Of a stretch of 64,000 bases of DNA, positions 52,317 to 61,630 are shown in pieces. This DNA comes from Chitinophaga silvatica (GTDB taxonomy: Bacteria > Bacteroidota > Bacteroidia > Chitinophagales > Chitinophagaceae): assembly GCF_003419895.1 (NCBI RefSeq), contig NZ_QPMM01000015.1, positions 1-64,000 on the forward strand, read 5' to 3'. Below the pieces are notes generated by a model. The model did not search any database and was not told the DNA's origin. It saw only the letters and a program-made list of their open reading frames with translations. How positions within the stretch are numbered: the stretch's first letter is position 1; every line of letters begins with the position of its first letter. The position numbers and the translations under genes are program-made.

Positions 52317-53324
52317 ATGATCCGGATAATAAAACATGGAATCCTACTGGAACCCACTAAACTGGATTTTGAGAATGAGGGTGTCCTGAATCCAGCAACG
52401 GTTCAACATGGTAACAGCATCTTTCTTTACTATAGAGCTGTTCGTCAGGGGAATTTTTCTACTATCGGTTATTGTGATCTGACAGCTCCCACAAAGGTTG
52501 GTACCAGACTAAACAAGCCTTTGCTTGCTCCCGAATTTAAATATGAATCTAAAGGGTTGGAAGATCCAAGAGTAGTTGTCATCGAGGGAGAATATTACCT
52601 TACCTATACTGCATTCGATGGAGTTTGCGCCAAGGGAGCATTAGCCACTTCCTCTGATGGGATCAACTTTGATAAGAAAGGAGTGATCGTGGCTGAAATC
52701 GATTTTTATACTTTCAGAGAACTTGCACAAAAAAATGGCCCGTTAGACGAGCAGTATATTCTTTTTAATATGATGAATCCCAGACTTTGGGATAAAGACC
52801 TGATCTTCTTTCCAAGAAGAATAAATGGAAAACTGGTTATTCTCCATAGAATTAAGCCGGATATCCAGATTGTAATGGTGAATGACTTATCTGAGCTCAC
52901 TCTGGATTTCTGGCACGACTACTTTGCACATTTTCAGGAACATATTTTATTAAGACCAAAATACCCGCATGAAAAAAGCTATGTGGGTGGTGGATGTCCG
53001 CCTATTGAAACACCGCATGGCTGGCTTTTGATCTATCACGGTGTTTATGAAACATCACATGGTTACGTCTATTCCGGATGTGCAGCCCTGCTCGATCTGA
53101 ATGATCCAAGAAAGGAAATTGCCAGATTGCCTTATCCGCTTATTGTACCCCAAAAAATTTGGGAAATAAGGGGAGATGTTGATAATGTTTGCTTTCCTAC
53201 TGGTTCAGTCGTGGAAGGAGATACCTTATATATTTATTACGGGGCTGGCGATGAAGTTATCGCCGCAGGCACAATAGGGCTTGCAGAACTAACAGACGAA
53301 TTACTTGCTCATAGGAAGCATTAA
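52317..53324 (+). CDS. GH130-family beta-mannoside phosphorylase/hydrolase
   Basis: 335 residues, five-bladed beta-propeller pattern, no signal peptide. GH130 hallmarks are NEGVLNPATVQHG, YESKGLEDPRVVVI with the catalytic-acid region, MMNPRLWDKDLIFFPRRI, SYVGGGCPPIETPHGWLLIYHG and NVCFPTGSVVEGDTLYIYYGAGD. Cytoplasmic GH130 enzymes usually phosphorolyse beta-mannosides such as Man-GlcNAc or mannobiose; hydrolases also occur. It is a lone gene, ending with no gap against the convergent transketolase gene. The substrate is not inferable from context. Confidence 0.9.
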   Translation: MIRIIKHGILLEPTKLDFENEGVLNPATVQHGNSIFLYYRAVRQGNFSTIGYCDLTAPTKVGTRLNKPLLAPEFKYESKGLEDPRVVVIEGEYYLTYTAFDGVCAKGALATSSDGINFDKKGVIVAEIDFYTFRELAQKNGPLDEQYILFNMMNPRLWDKDLIFFPRRINGKLVILHRIKPDIQIVMVNDLSELTLDFWHDYFAHFQEHILLRPKYPHEKSYVGGGCPPIETPHGWLLIYHGVYETSHGYVYSGCAALLDLNDPRKEIARLPYPLIVPQKIWEIRGDVDNVCFPTGSVVEGDTLYIYYGAGDEVIAAGTIGLAELTDELLAHRKH

Positions 53325-55397
53325 CTAGATTTTTAATAATGCCAATGCCCTTTCGCATATATTATCTACCGTAAATCCAAACTCCCGCATTACTACCGGG
53401 CCCGGAGCAGATGCTCCGAAATGCTCAATGGAAATATTAACACCGTATTGACCGGTATACTTCTCCCATCCCTGTGCTATACCGGCTTCAATAGAAATTC
53501 GTGCAGGTATATCTGGTGGCAATACCATATCCCTGTATTCCTGTGTCTGGGCATCAAATAATTCCCAGCTTGGCATAGAAACAACCCTGGTAGGTATGTT
53601 AAATGAAGTGAGCCTTTCTTGTGCATTTACTGCCAGGTCTACTTCTGAACCTGTAGCTATTAATATAAGCTGTGGTTTTCCTTTTGGAGCATCCGAAAGT
53701 ATATAGCCTCCATAATTAAGTCCTTCCGCACTGGCATACTTAGTTCGGTCTAATGTTGGTACATGCTGTCTGGTGAATATTAAGGCAACAGGCTTGTCTG
53801 GTATTTCTATAGCCATTTTCCAGGCAACAGCGGTTTCATTGGCATCGCCCGGCCGAATTACTACCAGATTGGGAATCGCTCTTAATGACGCTAGTATTTC
53901 GACTGGTTGATGGGTAGGTCCGTCTTCTCCCAGTGCAACGCTATCATGTGTGTAAACAAAAATTACTTTTAGCTTGCTTAAAGCGGCCAGCCGGATAGGA
54001 GGGCGCATGTAATCCGCAAAATTCAGAAATGTAGCAGTAAACGGTATGATTCCGCCATGTGCTGCTAAACCATTGGAAATGGCTCCCATTGCATGTTCTC
54101 TGACGCCATATTGTATGTTTCGCCCGTCGTAGCCCCATACTCCCGCTGCCGCTCCTTGTAAATCGCCCTTCTTCATGACAATACTTTCGAAATTCCCTGC
54201 ATCTTTCATTTCAGTATTGGTGCTGGTATTCAGATCGGCTGACCCCCCGATAAATCCGGGCAGGTGATGAAAGAATTGCTGGATCACTTTTCCGGAGGCG
54301 GCACGAGTGGCCATGCCTTTACTATCTGCTTCGAATGATTGAATTTTTTCATCCCAGTTTTTAGGCAACCTGTTGTGAATTAATCCTCTTAACTCATGTG
54401 CAAGTTCTGGGTATTTTTGAGAATAGATAACCATATGATCTTCCCATTTTGCCGCTTGTTGCTTCCCTTTTTCAACGGCTTCCCTAAAATGTTGCAATGC
54501 TTCATCAGGAACTAAAAAATCAGGAGAAAGTGGCCATCCCAGTTTTTCTTTTGTTGCTTTAACCGCTTCTGGCCCTAATGGAGAACCATGTGCTGCACAG
54601 GTGTCTTGTTTGGGAGATCCATATCCGATATGGGTACGAACCAGGATAAGTGATGGCCTGTCTTTTTCTTCCTGTGCAGTTCTGATGGCCACTTCAATCG
54701 CAGCCAGGTCATTCCCATCTTCTACCTGTTGTGTATGCCAGCCGTAGGATTGAAAGCGCATGGCATGGTCTTCAGTAAATGTTACATTAGTGGAGGATGC
54801 TAAAGTGATTTTATTATCATCATATAAATAAATTAGCTTTCCTAATCTCAGATGACCAGCTAAAGATGCTGCTTCTGAAGCTACACCTTCCATCAGATCT
54901 CCATCACTCACAATGGCATACGTATAATGGTCAACTACATGATCACCCGGACGGTTATACTTTGCTGCCAGATAGGCTTCTGCCATTGCCAGGCCAACAC
55001 CGTTGGCAAATCCTTGCCCCAATGGGCCGGTAGTAACTTCTACTCCTGGTGTATGTCCTCTTTCCGGATGACCGGGGGTTTTACTGCCCCATTGTCTGAA
55101 CTGTTGTATATCTTCTAACGATAAGTCATACCCTGTTAGATACAATAGACTGTATAACAGCATGGAACCATGGCCTGCCGATAATACAAAACGGTCTCTG
55201 TTGAACCAATGTGGATCTTCAGGGGCATGCCTGAGAAATTTTGTCCATAATACATAAGCCATCGGTGCGGCTCCCAATGGCATACCCGGATGCCCGCTGT
55301 CGGCTTTCTCAACAGCGTCTACTGAAAGGAAACGTATAGTATTAATGCAAAGTTGGTCTAATGCAGTGATGTTTGGTGTTATAGCAGTGGTGGCCAT
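53325..55397 (-). CDS. tkt: Transketolase
   Basis: 690 residues, standard full-length transketolase. ThDP- and substrate-binding segments: NTIRFLSVDAVEKADSGHPGMPLG, GPLGQGFANGVGLAMAE, VSDGDLMEGVASEAASLAGH with DDNKIT, and in the pyrimidine domain ADLNTSTNT, FTATFLNFADYMRPPIRLAAL, THDSVALGEDGPTHQPVE. It moves two-carbon units in the non-oxidative pentose phosphate pathway. The single chain (not split into N and C subunits) is the typical form. Monocistronic. It is divergent from the susCD-sulfite locus across a 377-bp region. Confidence 0.97.
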   Translation of the reverse strand: MATTAITPNITALDQLCINTIRFLSVDAVEKADSGHPGMPLGAAPMAYVLWTKFLRHAPEDPHWFNRDRFVLSAGHGSMLLYSLLYLTGYDLSLEDIQQFRQWGSKTPGHPERGHTPGVEVTTGPLGQGFANGVGLAMAEAYLAAKYNRPGDHVVDHYTYAIVSDGDLMEGVASEAASLAGHLRLGKLIYLYDDNKITLASSTNVTFTEDHAMRFQSYGWHTQQVEDGNDLAAIEVAIRTAQEEKDRPSLILVRTHIGYGSPKQDTCAAHGSPLGPEAVKATKEKLGWPLSPDFLVPDEALQHFREAVEKGKQQAAKWEDHMVIYSQKYPELAHELRGLIHNRLPKNWDEKIQSFEADSKGMATRAASGKVIQQFFHHLPGFIGGSADLNTSTNTEMKDAGNFESIVMKKGDLQGAAAGVWGYDGRNIQYGVREHAMGAISNGLAAHGGIIPFTATFLNFADYMRPPIRLAALSKLKVIFVYTHDSVALGEDGPTHQPVEILASLRAIPNLVVIRPGDANETAVAWKMAIEIPDKPVALIFTRQHVPTLDRTKYASAEGLNYGGYILSDAPKGKPQLILIATGSEVDLAVNAQERLTSFNIPTRVVSMPSWELFDAQTQEYRDMVLPPDIPARISIEAGIAQGWEKYTGQYGVNISIEHFGASAPGPVVMREFGFTVDNICERALALLKI

Positions 55398-55477
55398 GAT
55401 TTTTTATTTTGAAATGAGCAATCTCATGACCTTCAACAAACTTCATGCTCATAAGGTTGGCGAATATTTTTTAATTA

Positions 55478-55502
55478 GTCTACTAAAATTATAGACTTTT
55501 AG
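55478..55502 (+). promoter_or_regulatory. Overlapping inverted repeats, candidate operator of the second susCD locus
   Basis: GTCTA-N9-TAGAC (55478-55496) overlaps CTAAAA-N8-TTTTAG (55483-55502). Both lie just upstream of the candidate -33 element. The dyads suggest a dimeric regulator; its identity is unknown. Confidence 0.5.
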
Positions 55503-55509
55503 AAAATTA

Positions 55510-55541
55510 TTGTAATATTGTAATCGCATAAAATACATTTC
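55510..55541 (+). promoter_or_regulatory. Candidate promoter of the second susC operon
   Basis: TTG (55510-55512), 21-bp spacer, TACATTTC (55534-55541), one mismatch to TAnnTTTG. It implies a leader of about 225 nt before susC. Confidence 0.45.
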
Positions 55542-55580
55542 GCTTGTTGCGATCACTCGACCGAAGAAAATTTAAATCGC

Positions 55581-55634
55581 ATGAATACATCAATACTTAT
55601 CATGAGCGTTCCTTGCTATCAACGATGTTGGTAA
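55581..55634 (+). CDS. Candidate leader peptide ending in a Cys-rich tail (17 residues)
   Basis: Reading frame MNTSILIMSVPCYQRCW followed by TAA, about 40 nt after the inferred promoter -7 box and 140 nt before susC. Two Cys and a Trp among the last six codons recall leader peptides that sense charged tRNA-Cys, and the downstream locus handles sulfite. No database support. A hairpin (55665-55688) follows 30 nt later but lacks a U-run on this strand. Confidence 0.45.
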   Translation: MNTSILIMSVPCYQRCW

Positions 55635-55652
55635 GTTCCTGACTATTTTATT

Positions 55653-55688
55653 AAAAAAAGAAAACCGGAACTGTTGGCGCAGTTCCGG
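55653..55688 (-). terminator. Minus-strand terminator in the susC leader, possible antisense RNA end
   Basis: A perfect 9-bp stem (55665-55673 with 55680-55688) is followed on the minus strand by TTTTCTTTTTTT. No convincing minus-strand gene lies between it and the susC start. It may end a short antisense transcript starting inside or near susC. Confidence 0.6.
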
Positions 55689-55774
55689 CAGGTAAACAAG
55701 GCTGTTTGGACAATTATCAGTGACCTGCCTATGCAGGACACCGGCCTCATTTTTTTCATACCAAAGTAAAGATA

Positions 55775-58700
55775 ATGAAAATTGCTATTGCATGCAGCTA
55801 TGGGCTGCTGCTGTCGGCTACTGCCATGGCACAAAATCTCCATTCAGCCAGGCAATCAGACACTATTTCTCCGGCCAAAAAATCTGTCGTACAAAATAAT
55901 ATCTCCTTATCCGGAAGAATTATTGACGCTAAAACTCAACAACCAATTAATGGAGCTTTAGTACATATCAAAGGTACTACCCATGAAGTACTAACGGGAA
56001 ACAATGGAGAATTCGCATTACTTACTGGTCAGAAAGTTCCGGTTATTTATCAGATTTCAGCTTTGGGCTATAAGTTAAAAGAGCTTTATGCCGATAAAGC
56101 CCATTTCGGAAATATTGGTCTGGAAGAATTAAGTACACAGTTAAATGATGTGGTAGTAGTTGGATATGGAACACAGAAACGTAAGGATTTAACCAGTGCT
56201 ATTGCATCCATAAAAGGTAGTGAAGTTGTAACAGTTCCCGTTGCCAGCTTCGATGCTCAATTACAGGGCCGGGCTGCCGGTGTTCAGATCAATTCAAATA
56301 CCGGGGTACCCGGTGATGGCGTATTTGTGAGGGTACGTGGCACCAGTTCTATTAATGCAGATAACAATCCTCTCTATATTATCGATGGCGTTTTTATTAA
56401 TAATTCAAGTCTGCAAACCGTAAATACTGGTGGAAGACAAACCTCTCCACTGGCCGACTTAAACCCTTCAGATATCGAAAATATTGAGGTCTTAAAGGAT
56501 GCAAGTGCTACAGCCATTTATGGTTCAAGAGGGGCAAATGGAGTAGTTATCGTAACTACTAAAAGAGGAAAGTATAATGCAAAGGCAAAACTCAATCTCG
56601 ATATTTCTTCCGGTGCTTCCTGGGCCCCCAAATTATGGGATTTAACCACCGGACCGGAACATGCTACTCTAATAAATGAGTTTTATGCCAATTCACTGGC
56701 AGATGCAACGGCAGCAGGAGACCAGGCCGGTATTAAGAAATATGCTTTGCCTCCTTTTCGTTCTTTAACGGATCAACCTGGTACTCAACCTGCGCCTCGC
56801 GGATTACCTTCCGAGCAAAAAACATATGATCGCCTACACGAAATCTTCAGAACTGCTGAGCTTCAAAACTATAATTTATCTCTTGCCGGTGGTAACCGCG
56901 ATACCCGTTATTATTTCGGTGGAGGGTACTCAAAACAGGATGCGATTCTAAGACCAATTGGTTTTGAAAGGGCAAGTTTTAAACTGAATATTGATCAGCG
57001 CATCAACGACCGTATAACCTTAGGAAGTAGTAATAGTTTTTCAAGAAGCTTGAGAAGCCAGGGCAGATCTGGCGATGGCCCGCAGGGTGGATTATTACAG
57101 GCTGCTTTACATACTCCAACCTATCTTCCCGAAAATAATGCAGATGGCACTCCAGCCAGATGGGCAGGGTTCGACAATGTTCGGGTACTGATCGATAACT
57201 ATGATGTACATACGACCAGTTTGCGTTATATCGGAAATCTCTTCCTGGATGCGGAAATACTTCCCGACCTTAAGTTTCATAGTCAGATCAGTATTGACTA
57301 TAACAATTACAATGAATCAGAATACTGGAATAATCTGACTCAGCTGGGTGGTGGTACAACCAATGGATTAGCCACTTCTGCCATTACTCAGAATACCTCC
57401 TGGATTAATGAACAAACCTTAACCTGGAGAAAACAGATAGCTACAAAGCATTCCCTGGGAATTTTGGTAGGAAATACCTTACAAAGTAATACTGAAACCC
57501 TCACCTCGGCGCAAGGATCAGGATTTCCCAATAATGCCTATAAACTAATTTCTTCGGCTGCTACCCGCACTTCTTCACAAACCTGGACCAGGAACAATCT
57601 GGCTTCCTTTTTTTCCAGGATTGATTATAACTATGATGGTAAGTATTATTTGGGTGCCAGTGTAAGGGCAGATGGCTCCTCAAAATTCGGAGATAATGTG
57701 AAATGGGGGTATTTCCCATCCATAAGTGGTTCCTGGCGTCTTAAAGAGGAGAATTTCCTGAAACAGGTAAAAGGAATTAGCGACCTCAAACTTCGTTTAA
57801 GTTATGGAGTTACCGGAAACCAGTCAGGTATCAGCAACTTCGCTGCTAAAGGCCTTTGGTCTGGTGGCTCAGGATATCCTGATAACTCAAGTGGCGACCA
57901 ACCCGGTACAACTCCCTTACAACTGCCAAACCAGGAACTGCAATGGGAAAGAACCAGTCAGTCTAATCTGGGTATTGACCTTGGACTGTTAAATGGCAGA
58001 ATAAATCTGACGGCTGATTTCTATAGAAAATATACCAGCAATTTATTACTTCAACTCCCCAAAGCCGGTGTAACTGGCTTCTCATCCTATTATAGCAATG
58101 TCGGAGAAATAAGTAATAAGGGTTATGAAATAGGCATCAATACAATCAATATTTCAACTCCACATAGTACATGGACCACCAGTTTCAACATTGCAGGAAA
58201 TAAGAACAGAATTGAAAAACTACCAACACCAATTTACCAATACAACAGAGATTGGATCATTATGCAGGAAGGATCTCCAATGTATTCATTCTGGCTGTAC
58301 AAGCAGATAGGGGTAGATCCTCAAACAGGTAACGTAATTTTTGAAGGGGCTAAAGATGGCAAGCTTCCTGTATCTGCCCGTCAGGTTATGGGTAATGCAA
58401 TGCCTGATTTTTACGGTGGATTGAGCAATACAGTTACCTGGAATGGATTTGATCTCAGCGTATTATTTACATTCCAGTATGGCAATGAGATATATAACCT
58501 GAACCGATTCTTCGGAGAGGGTGGGGGAACCAGAGATGCCAACCGTGTTTTGTTTGCCAATCAGCTCAATCGCTGGCAGAAGCCCAACGATATAACTGAT
58601 GTTCCCCGCCTTACTGCCTACGGGTTAAACTATACAATTGATCAAAACAGCCGTTTCCTGGAAGATGGATCTTTCGTTCGTCTGAAATCCCTCACACTTG

Positions 58701-58909
58701 GATATACCATTCCTAAGTCAATCACCGAAAAATGGAAGATTCAACAACTGCGTGTATACTTTATCGGTAGTAATCTTTGGTTGCTGACTAAATATACAGG
58801 TCTGGACCCTGAGTCGAATGTTACTGGACTGCAAACCGTTCAGGGCCTCGATTTGGGTACACCACCCCAACCACGCAGTGTTCAGTTCGGAGTAAATGTT
58901 ACGCTTTAA
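55775..58909 (+). CDS. SusC/RagA-type TonB-dependent transporter (second locus)
   Basis: 1,044 residues. Signal peptide MKIAIACSYGLLLSATAMAQ, a short linker, then the carboxypeptidase-regulatory-like domain (LSGRIIDAKTQQPINGALVHIKG), the DVVVVGYGTQKRKDLTSAIASI linker, the plug with NPLYIIDGVFI and IENIEVLKDASATAIYGSRGANGVVIVTTKRG, and a barrel ending in QFGVNVTL. It is the import channel partner of the next gene. Downstream genes for membrane proteins, cytochrome c and a sulfite-dehydrogenase-like enzyme suggest that its cargo is a sulfur-containing compound, which is inference. It is preceded by a regulated-looking leader. Confidence 0.95.
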   Translation: MKIAIACSYGLLLSATAMAQNLHSARQSDTISPAKKSVVQNNISLSGRIIDAKTQQPINGALVHIKGTTHEVLTGNNGEFALLTGQKVPVIYQISALGYKLKELYADKAHFGNIGLEELSTQLNDVVVVGYGTQKRKDLTSAIASIKGSEVVTVPVASFDAQLQGRAAGVQINSNTGVPGDGVFVRVRGTSSINADNNPLYIIDGVFINNSSLQTVNTGGRQTSPLADLNPSDIENIEVLKDASATAIYGSRGANGVVIVTTKRGKYNAKAKLNLDISSGASWAPKLWDLTTGPEHATLINEFYANSLADATAAGDQAGIKKYALPPFRSLTDQPGTQPAPRGLPSEQKTYDRLHEIFRTAELQNYNLSLAGGNRDTRYYFGGGYSKQDAILRPIGFERASFKLNIDQRINDRITLGSSNSFSRSLRSQGRSGDGPQGGLLQAALHTPTYLPENNADGTPARWAGFDNVRVLIDNYDVHTTSLRYIGNLFLDAEILPDLKFHSQISIDYNNYNESEYWNNLTQLGGGTTNGLATSAITQNTSWINEQTLTWRKQIATKHSLGILVGNTLQSNTETLTSAQGSGFPNNAYKLISSAATRTSSQTWTRNNLASFFSRIDYNYDGKYYLGASVRADGSSKFGDNVKWGYFPSISGSWRLKEENFLKQVKGISDLKLRLSYGVTGNQSGISNFAAKGLWSGGSGYPDNSSGDQPGTTPLQLPNQELQWERTSQSNLGIDLGLLNGRINLTADFYRKYTSNLLLQLPKAGVTGFSSYYSNVGEISNKGYEIGINTINISTPHSTWTTSFNIAGNKNRIEKLPTPIYQYNRDWIIMQEGSPMYSFWLYKQIGVDPQTGNVIFEGAKDGKLPVSARQVMGNAMPDFYGGLSNTVTWNGFDLSVLFTFQYGNEIYNLNRFFGEGGGTRDANRVLFANQLNRWQKPNDITDVPRLTAYGLNYTIDQNSRFLEDGSFVRLKSLTLGYTIPKSITEKWKIQQLRVYFIGSNLWLLTKYTGLDPESNVTGLQTVQGLDLGTPPQPRSVQFGVNVTL

Positions 58910-58926
58910 AAATTAAATAATCCATT

Positions 58927-60288
58927 ATGAAAATATATTGGAAATATCTGCTTATTGTTGGTTTTAGTGCACTATCGGCCTGCCAGAAATTTCTGGATGT
59001 TCAACCTAGAGATGCTGTTTCAGATGAACTGACGATCGTAGACAAAACCTCCGCCAATACTGCTCTGAGAGGGGTATATAGGAAGTTGGCTGCCGATAGT
59101 TATTACGGCACTTTGTTTCAGACCTTTGGTTATCTGCCGGGAGATAATGTTCAGTGGACAGGTTCTCAGTCTGTTATTCAACAGTTCATCACGCATAAAA
59201 TAAATGCAGACAATGGCAATCTGCAAAGTGTATGGACCGCTATTTATGCAACAATCAATGCAGCTAATCATGTAATCACCAAAGTGCCACTTGTACAGGA
59301 TGCTACATTTTCCGCTGCAGACCGCAAGCAGATCATCGGTGAGGCATATTTCATCAGGGCTTTGTGCTACTTCGATCTGGCACGCACCTGGGGTAACGTT
59401 CAGATTACTTTAACCCCCACCTTAAGTGCATCAGACAAGAGTGATTTAAAAAATAGCACCCAGGCGCAGGTGTATACCCAGGTACTAACAGATTTAAATG
59501 CTGCTGATAGCCTATTATTGCCTCCGGCAAGCCCTAATCCTGTTAGAGCAAATCAACAAACTGCATGGGCATTAAAAGCCAGATATTATCTGTACCAGAA
59601 AGATTATGTACAGGCAGCTAATTATGCTGGTAAAGTACTGGCCGATAAAAAGACCTATTCGCTCCTTCATCCCTATAGCGCATTTTTTACACCTGCCAGT
59701 ACATTGGCCACTAAGGAATCTGTTTTTGAACTCTCTTACAGTGCTACTTATACCAATGGCCATCGTAATTCATGGCAGCCGCCAGTCAACAGTGGAACCA
59801 GGCAATGGGCTCCTTCAGACGCATTTATAGCATTGGTTAATGATCCACTGATTGGTGGCAACAGAAATGCACTTGTAGCTAAAACATCTGCCGGACTGTG
59901 GTATGGGAATCTCTATTACAGAAGTAGTCCATCCGTTGATCCCAGCTATGTAATCCGTATTGCAGAATTATACCTGATACGTGCAGAAGCATTGGCACAG
60001 CAAAACAAACTCGATGATGCAAGAGAGGATCTCAACGCCATCCGCGAAAGAGCGGGTCTGTTACCTAATACAGCTACGGATAAAGAGGCTTTACTGCTTG
60101 CCATTGAAAATGAAACAAGGATTGAGTTTGCTCTGGAACCCCACAGATGGTTCGATCTGGCACGTACTGACCGTGCTGGTGCCGTACTAAATGTAACGGA
60201 TAAACGCTTGTACTTATTTCCTATTCCTGCAAATGAAATCGTATTGTCTAATCATTTGCTGAAACAGAATCCCGGATACGACGAATAA
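58927..60288 (+). CDS. SusD/RagB-type surface lipoprotein (second locus)
   Basis: 453 residues, short for SusD. Lipoprotein signal MKIYWKYLLIVGFSALSAC with the acyl-Cys at 19, then QKFLDVQPRDAVSDELTI. TPR-like helices follow (GEAYFIRALCYFDLARTWGNVQIT). The C-terminal signature comprises IRIAELYLIRAEALAQQNKLDDAREDLNAIRERAG, IENETRIEFALEPHRWFDLARTD and LFPIPANEIVLSNHLLKQNPGY. It pairs with the SusC homolog 17 bp upstream. The substrate is unknown. Confidence 0.94.
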   Translation: MKIYWKYLLIVGFSALSACQKFLDVQPRDAVSDELTIVDKTSANTALRGVYRKLAADSYYGTLFQTFGYLPGDNVQWTGSQSVIQQFITHKINADNGNLQSVWTAIYATINAANHVITKVPLVQDATFSAADRKQIIGEAYFIRALCYFDLARTWGNVQITLTPTLSASDKSDLKNSTQAQVYTQVLTDLNAADSLLLPPASPNPVRANQQTAWALKARYYLYQKDYVQAANYAGKVLADKKTYSLLHPYSAFFTPASTLATKESVFELSYSATYTNGHRNSWQPPVNSGTRQWAPSDAFIALVNDPLIGGNRNALVAKTSAGLWYGNLYYRSSPSVDPSYVIRIAELYLIRAEALAQQNKLDDAREDLNAIRERAGLLPNTATDKEALLLAIENETRIEFALEPHRWFDLARTDRAGAVLNVTDKRLYLFPIPANEIVLSNHLLKQNPGYDE

Positions 60289-60311
60289 TTCATTCGCTAA
60301 ATGCTACAACT

Positions 60312-61619
60312 ATGAGTAATAATCAAAAAATACTATTCAAAGTAGTATTTGTCTACTTCCTCCTGCAGGCGTTGCCACTGGATTGGAAGTTTTATCAGAC
60401 TTTATTTTCAATCAATTTATTGCATCTTCAGTATGAGGATATTTTCAATCTTGCTAACTATACAACAAGATTCAGCAAGGGGCCTGCGACCTTTGAAGAT
60501 TGGGGAATTCTGTTCCTGATATCCATTCTGATTGTTGGAATCTGGACATTCACAAAAAGAACTATTATTCATGATTATGATAAGGCGTTCTATTGGTTGA
60601 GAACCATTTTAAGATACCGTGTGGCATTGGCTTTGCTGACTTATGGATTCCTGAAGTTTTTTGTTTTACAATCTCCTTATCCATCTATCAGTAGTCTGAA
60701 TACCCCATATGGAGAATTTAACAGGTGGAAATTGTTTTCATTAAGTCTGGGTATCGTTCCATCCTATGAATTGTTTCTGGGGTTGGTGGAAATTATTCTG
60801 GCGGGTTTGCTGATTTATAGGAAAACAGCCAGTATTGCGGCTTTTATAATCCTTGTGTATTGCGGAAACATCTTTGTTTCCAATGTTGCCTATGAAGGTG
60901 GTGAAGTTGTATATAGTTTATTGTTGATCACTTATGCGCTTGTGATTATCAGTCCGGATTTGGAAAGAATAATCAGGTTGATACTATTTCAGCAACCTGC
61001 AAAAGCTAGCACATTTAAACCGGTTTATAATCGTCGGATCCTCAGAATTGTTTTGAAAGGAGTATTTGTTCTGTTTTTTGTATTGATATATGGAGTGAAA
61101 ACAGGCATCAGCGCCAAATCTGATCCTTATCAGTATCCGACGGTAAAAGGACTGAAAGACGCCGCCGGATTGTACAACGTTTCTACCTTTATCAGAAATG
61201 GAGATACATTATCATACTCCTTATCCGATACTGTCAGATGGCGGAATGTAGTGTTTGAAGAGTGGAATACAATAAGTATTCTCACCAATCTGCCTGCTCC
61301 AATTAATACAAATAATGAGCATCTGGTAACAACCAACTCACAGCAACGATTATACGAAACAGAAGGAACCAACGGCAGGCATTACTATACTTATAAGAAT
61401 GATGAGGCTGAGGAAAGCCTACATTTAGTGAACCGCCTTCCTGGTCTGCAATCAGATAAGTTCACCTTACATTACTTCCGCCCCGATTCATCTACAATTA
61501 TATTGAATGGAGTTTCTCCGGCGAACGATACAATTCAGGTAGTATTAACTAAACTGAACAAGGCGTATTTGCTGGAAGAAGCCAGGGGTAAAAGCAGAAA
61601 CAGAAAATTAAAACTTTAA
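60312..61619 (+). CDS. Polytopic membrane protein, DoxX-like, first of two paralogs
   Basis: 435 residues. No cleavable signal. About six membrane helices in the first 300 residues, including RYRVALALLTYGFLKFFVLQ, ELFLGLVEIILAGLLIY and AAFIILVYCGNIFVSNVAY. The YPSISSLNTPYGEF and GIVPSYELFLG segments recur in the next gene. A soluble C-terminal domain of about 140 residues (GLYNVSTFIRNGDTLSYSLSDTVRWRNVVFEEW...) faces the periplasm or cytoplasm. The hydrophobic part resembles DoxX/MauE-type quinone-associated proteins. Function unknown. Position between susD and a cytochrome gene suggests a part in electron transfer to or from the membrane pool. Confidence 0.75.
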   Translation: MSNNQKILFKVVFVYFLLQALPLDWKFYQTLFSINLLHLQYEDIFNLANYTTRFSKGPATFEDWGILFLISILIVGIWTFTKRTIIHDYDKAFYWLRTILRYRVALALLTYGFLKFFVLQSPYPSISSLNTPYGEFNRWKLFSLSLGIVPSYELFLGLVEIILAGLLIYRKTASIAAFIILVYCGNIFVSNVAYEGGEVVYSLLLITYALVIISPDLERIIRLILFQQPAKASTFKPVYNRRILRIVLKGVFVLFFVLIYGVKTGISAKSDPYQYPTVKGLKDAAGLYNVSTFIRNGDTLSYSLSDTVRWRNVVFEEWNTISILTNLPAPINTNNEHLVTTNSQQRLYETEGTNGRHYYTYKNDEAEESLHLVNRLPGLQSDKFTLHYFRPDSSTIILNGVSPANDTIQVVLTKLNKAYLLEEARGKSRNRKLKL

Positions 61620-61630
61620 AATCTATTAAG

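Noticed and set aside
55665..55688. Plus-strand terminator after the Cys-ended leader frame
   Set aside because: The hairpin has no U-run on the plus strand, so simple attenuation by it is not supported. It acts as a terminator only on the minus strand.
55643..55843. Minus-strand frame of 66 codons upstream of susC
   Set aside because: It overlaps the susC start and contains the terminator hairpin as codons. It is more likely antisense to the leader than a gene.
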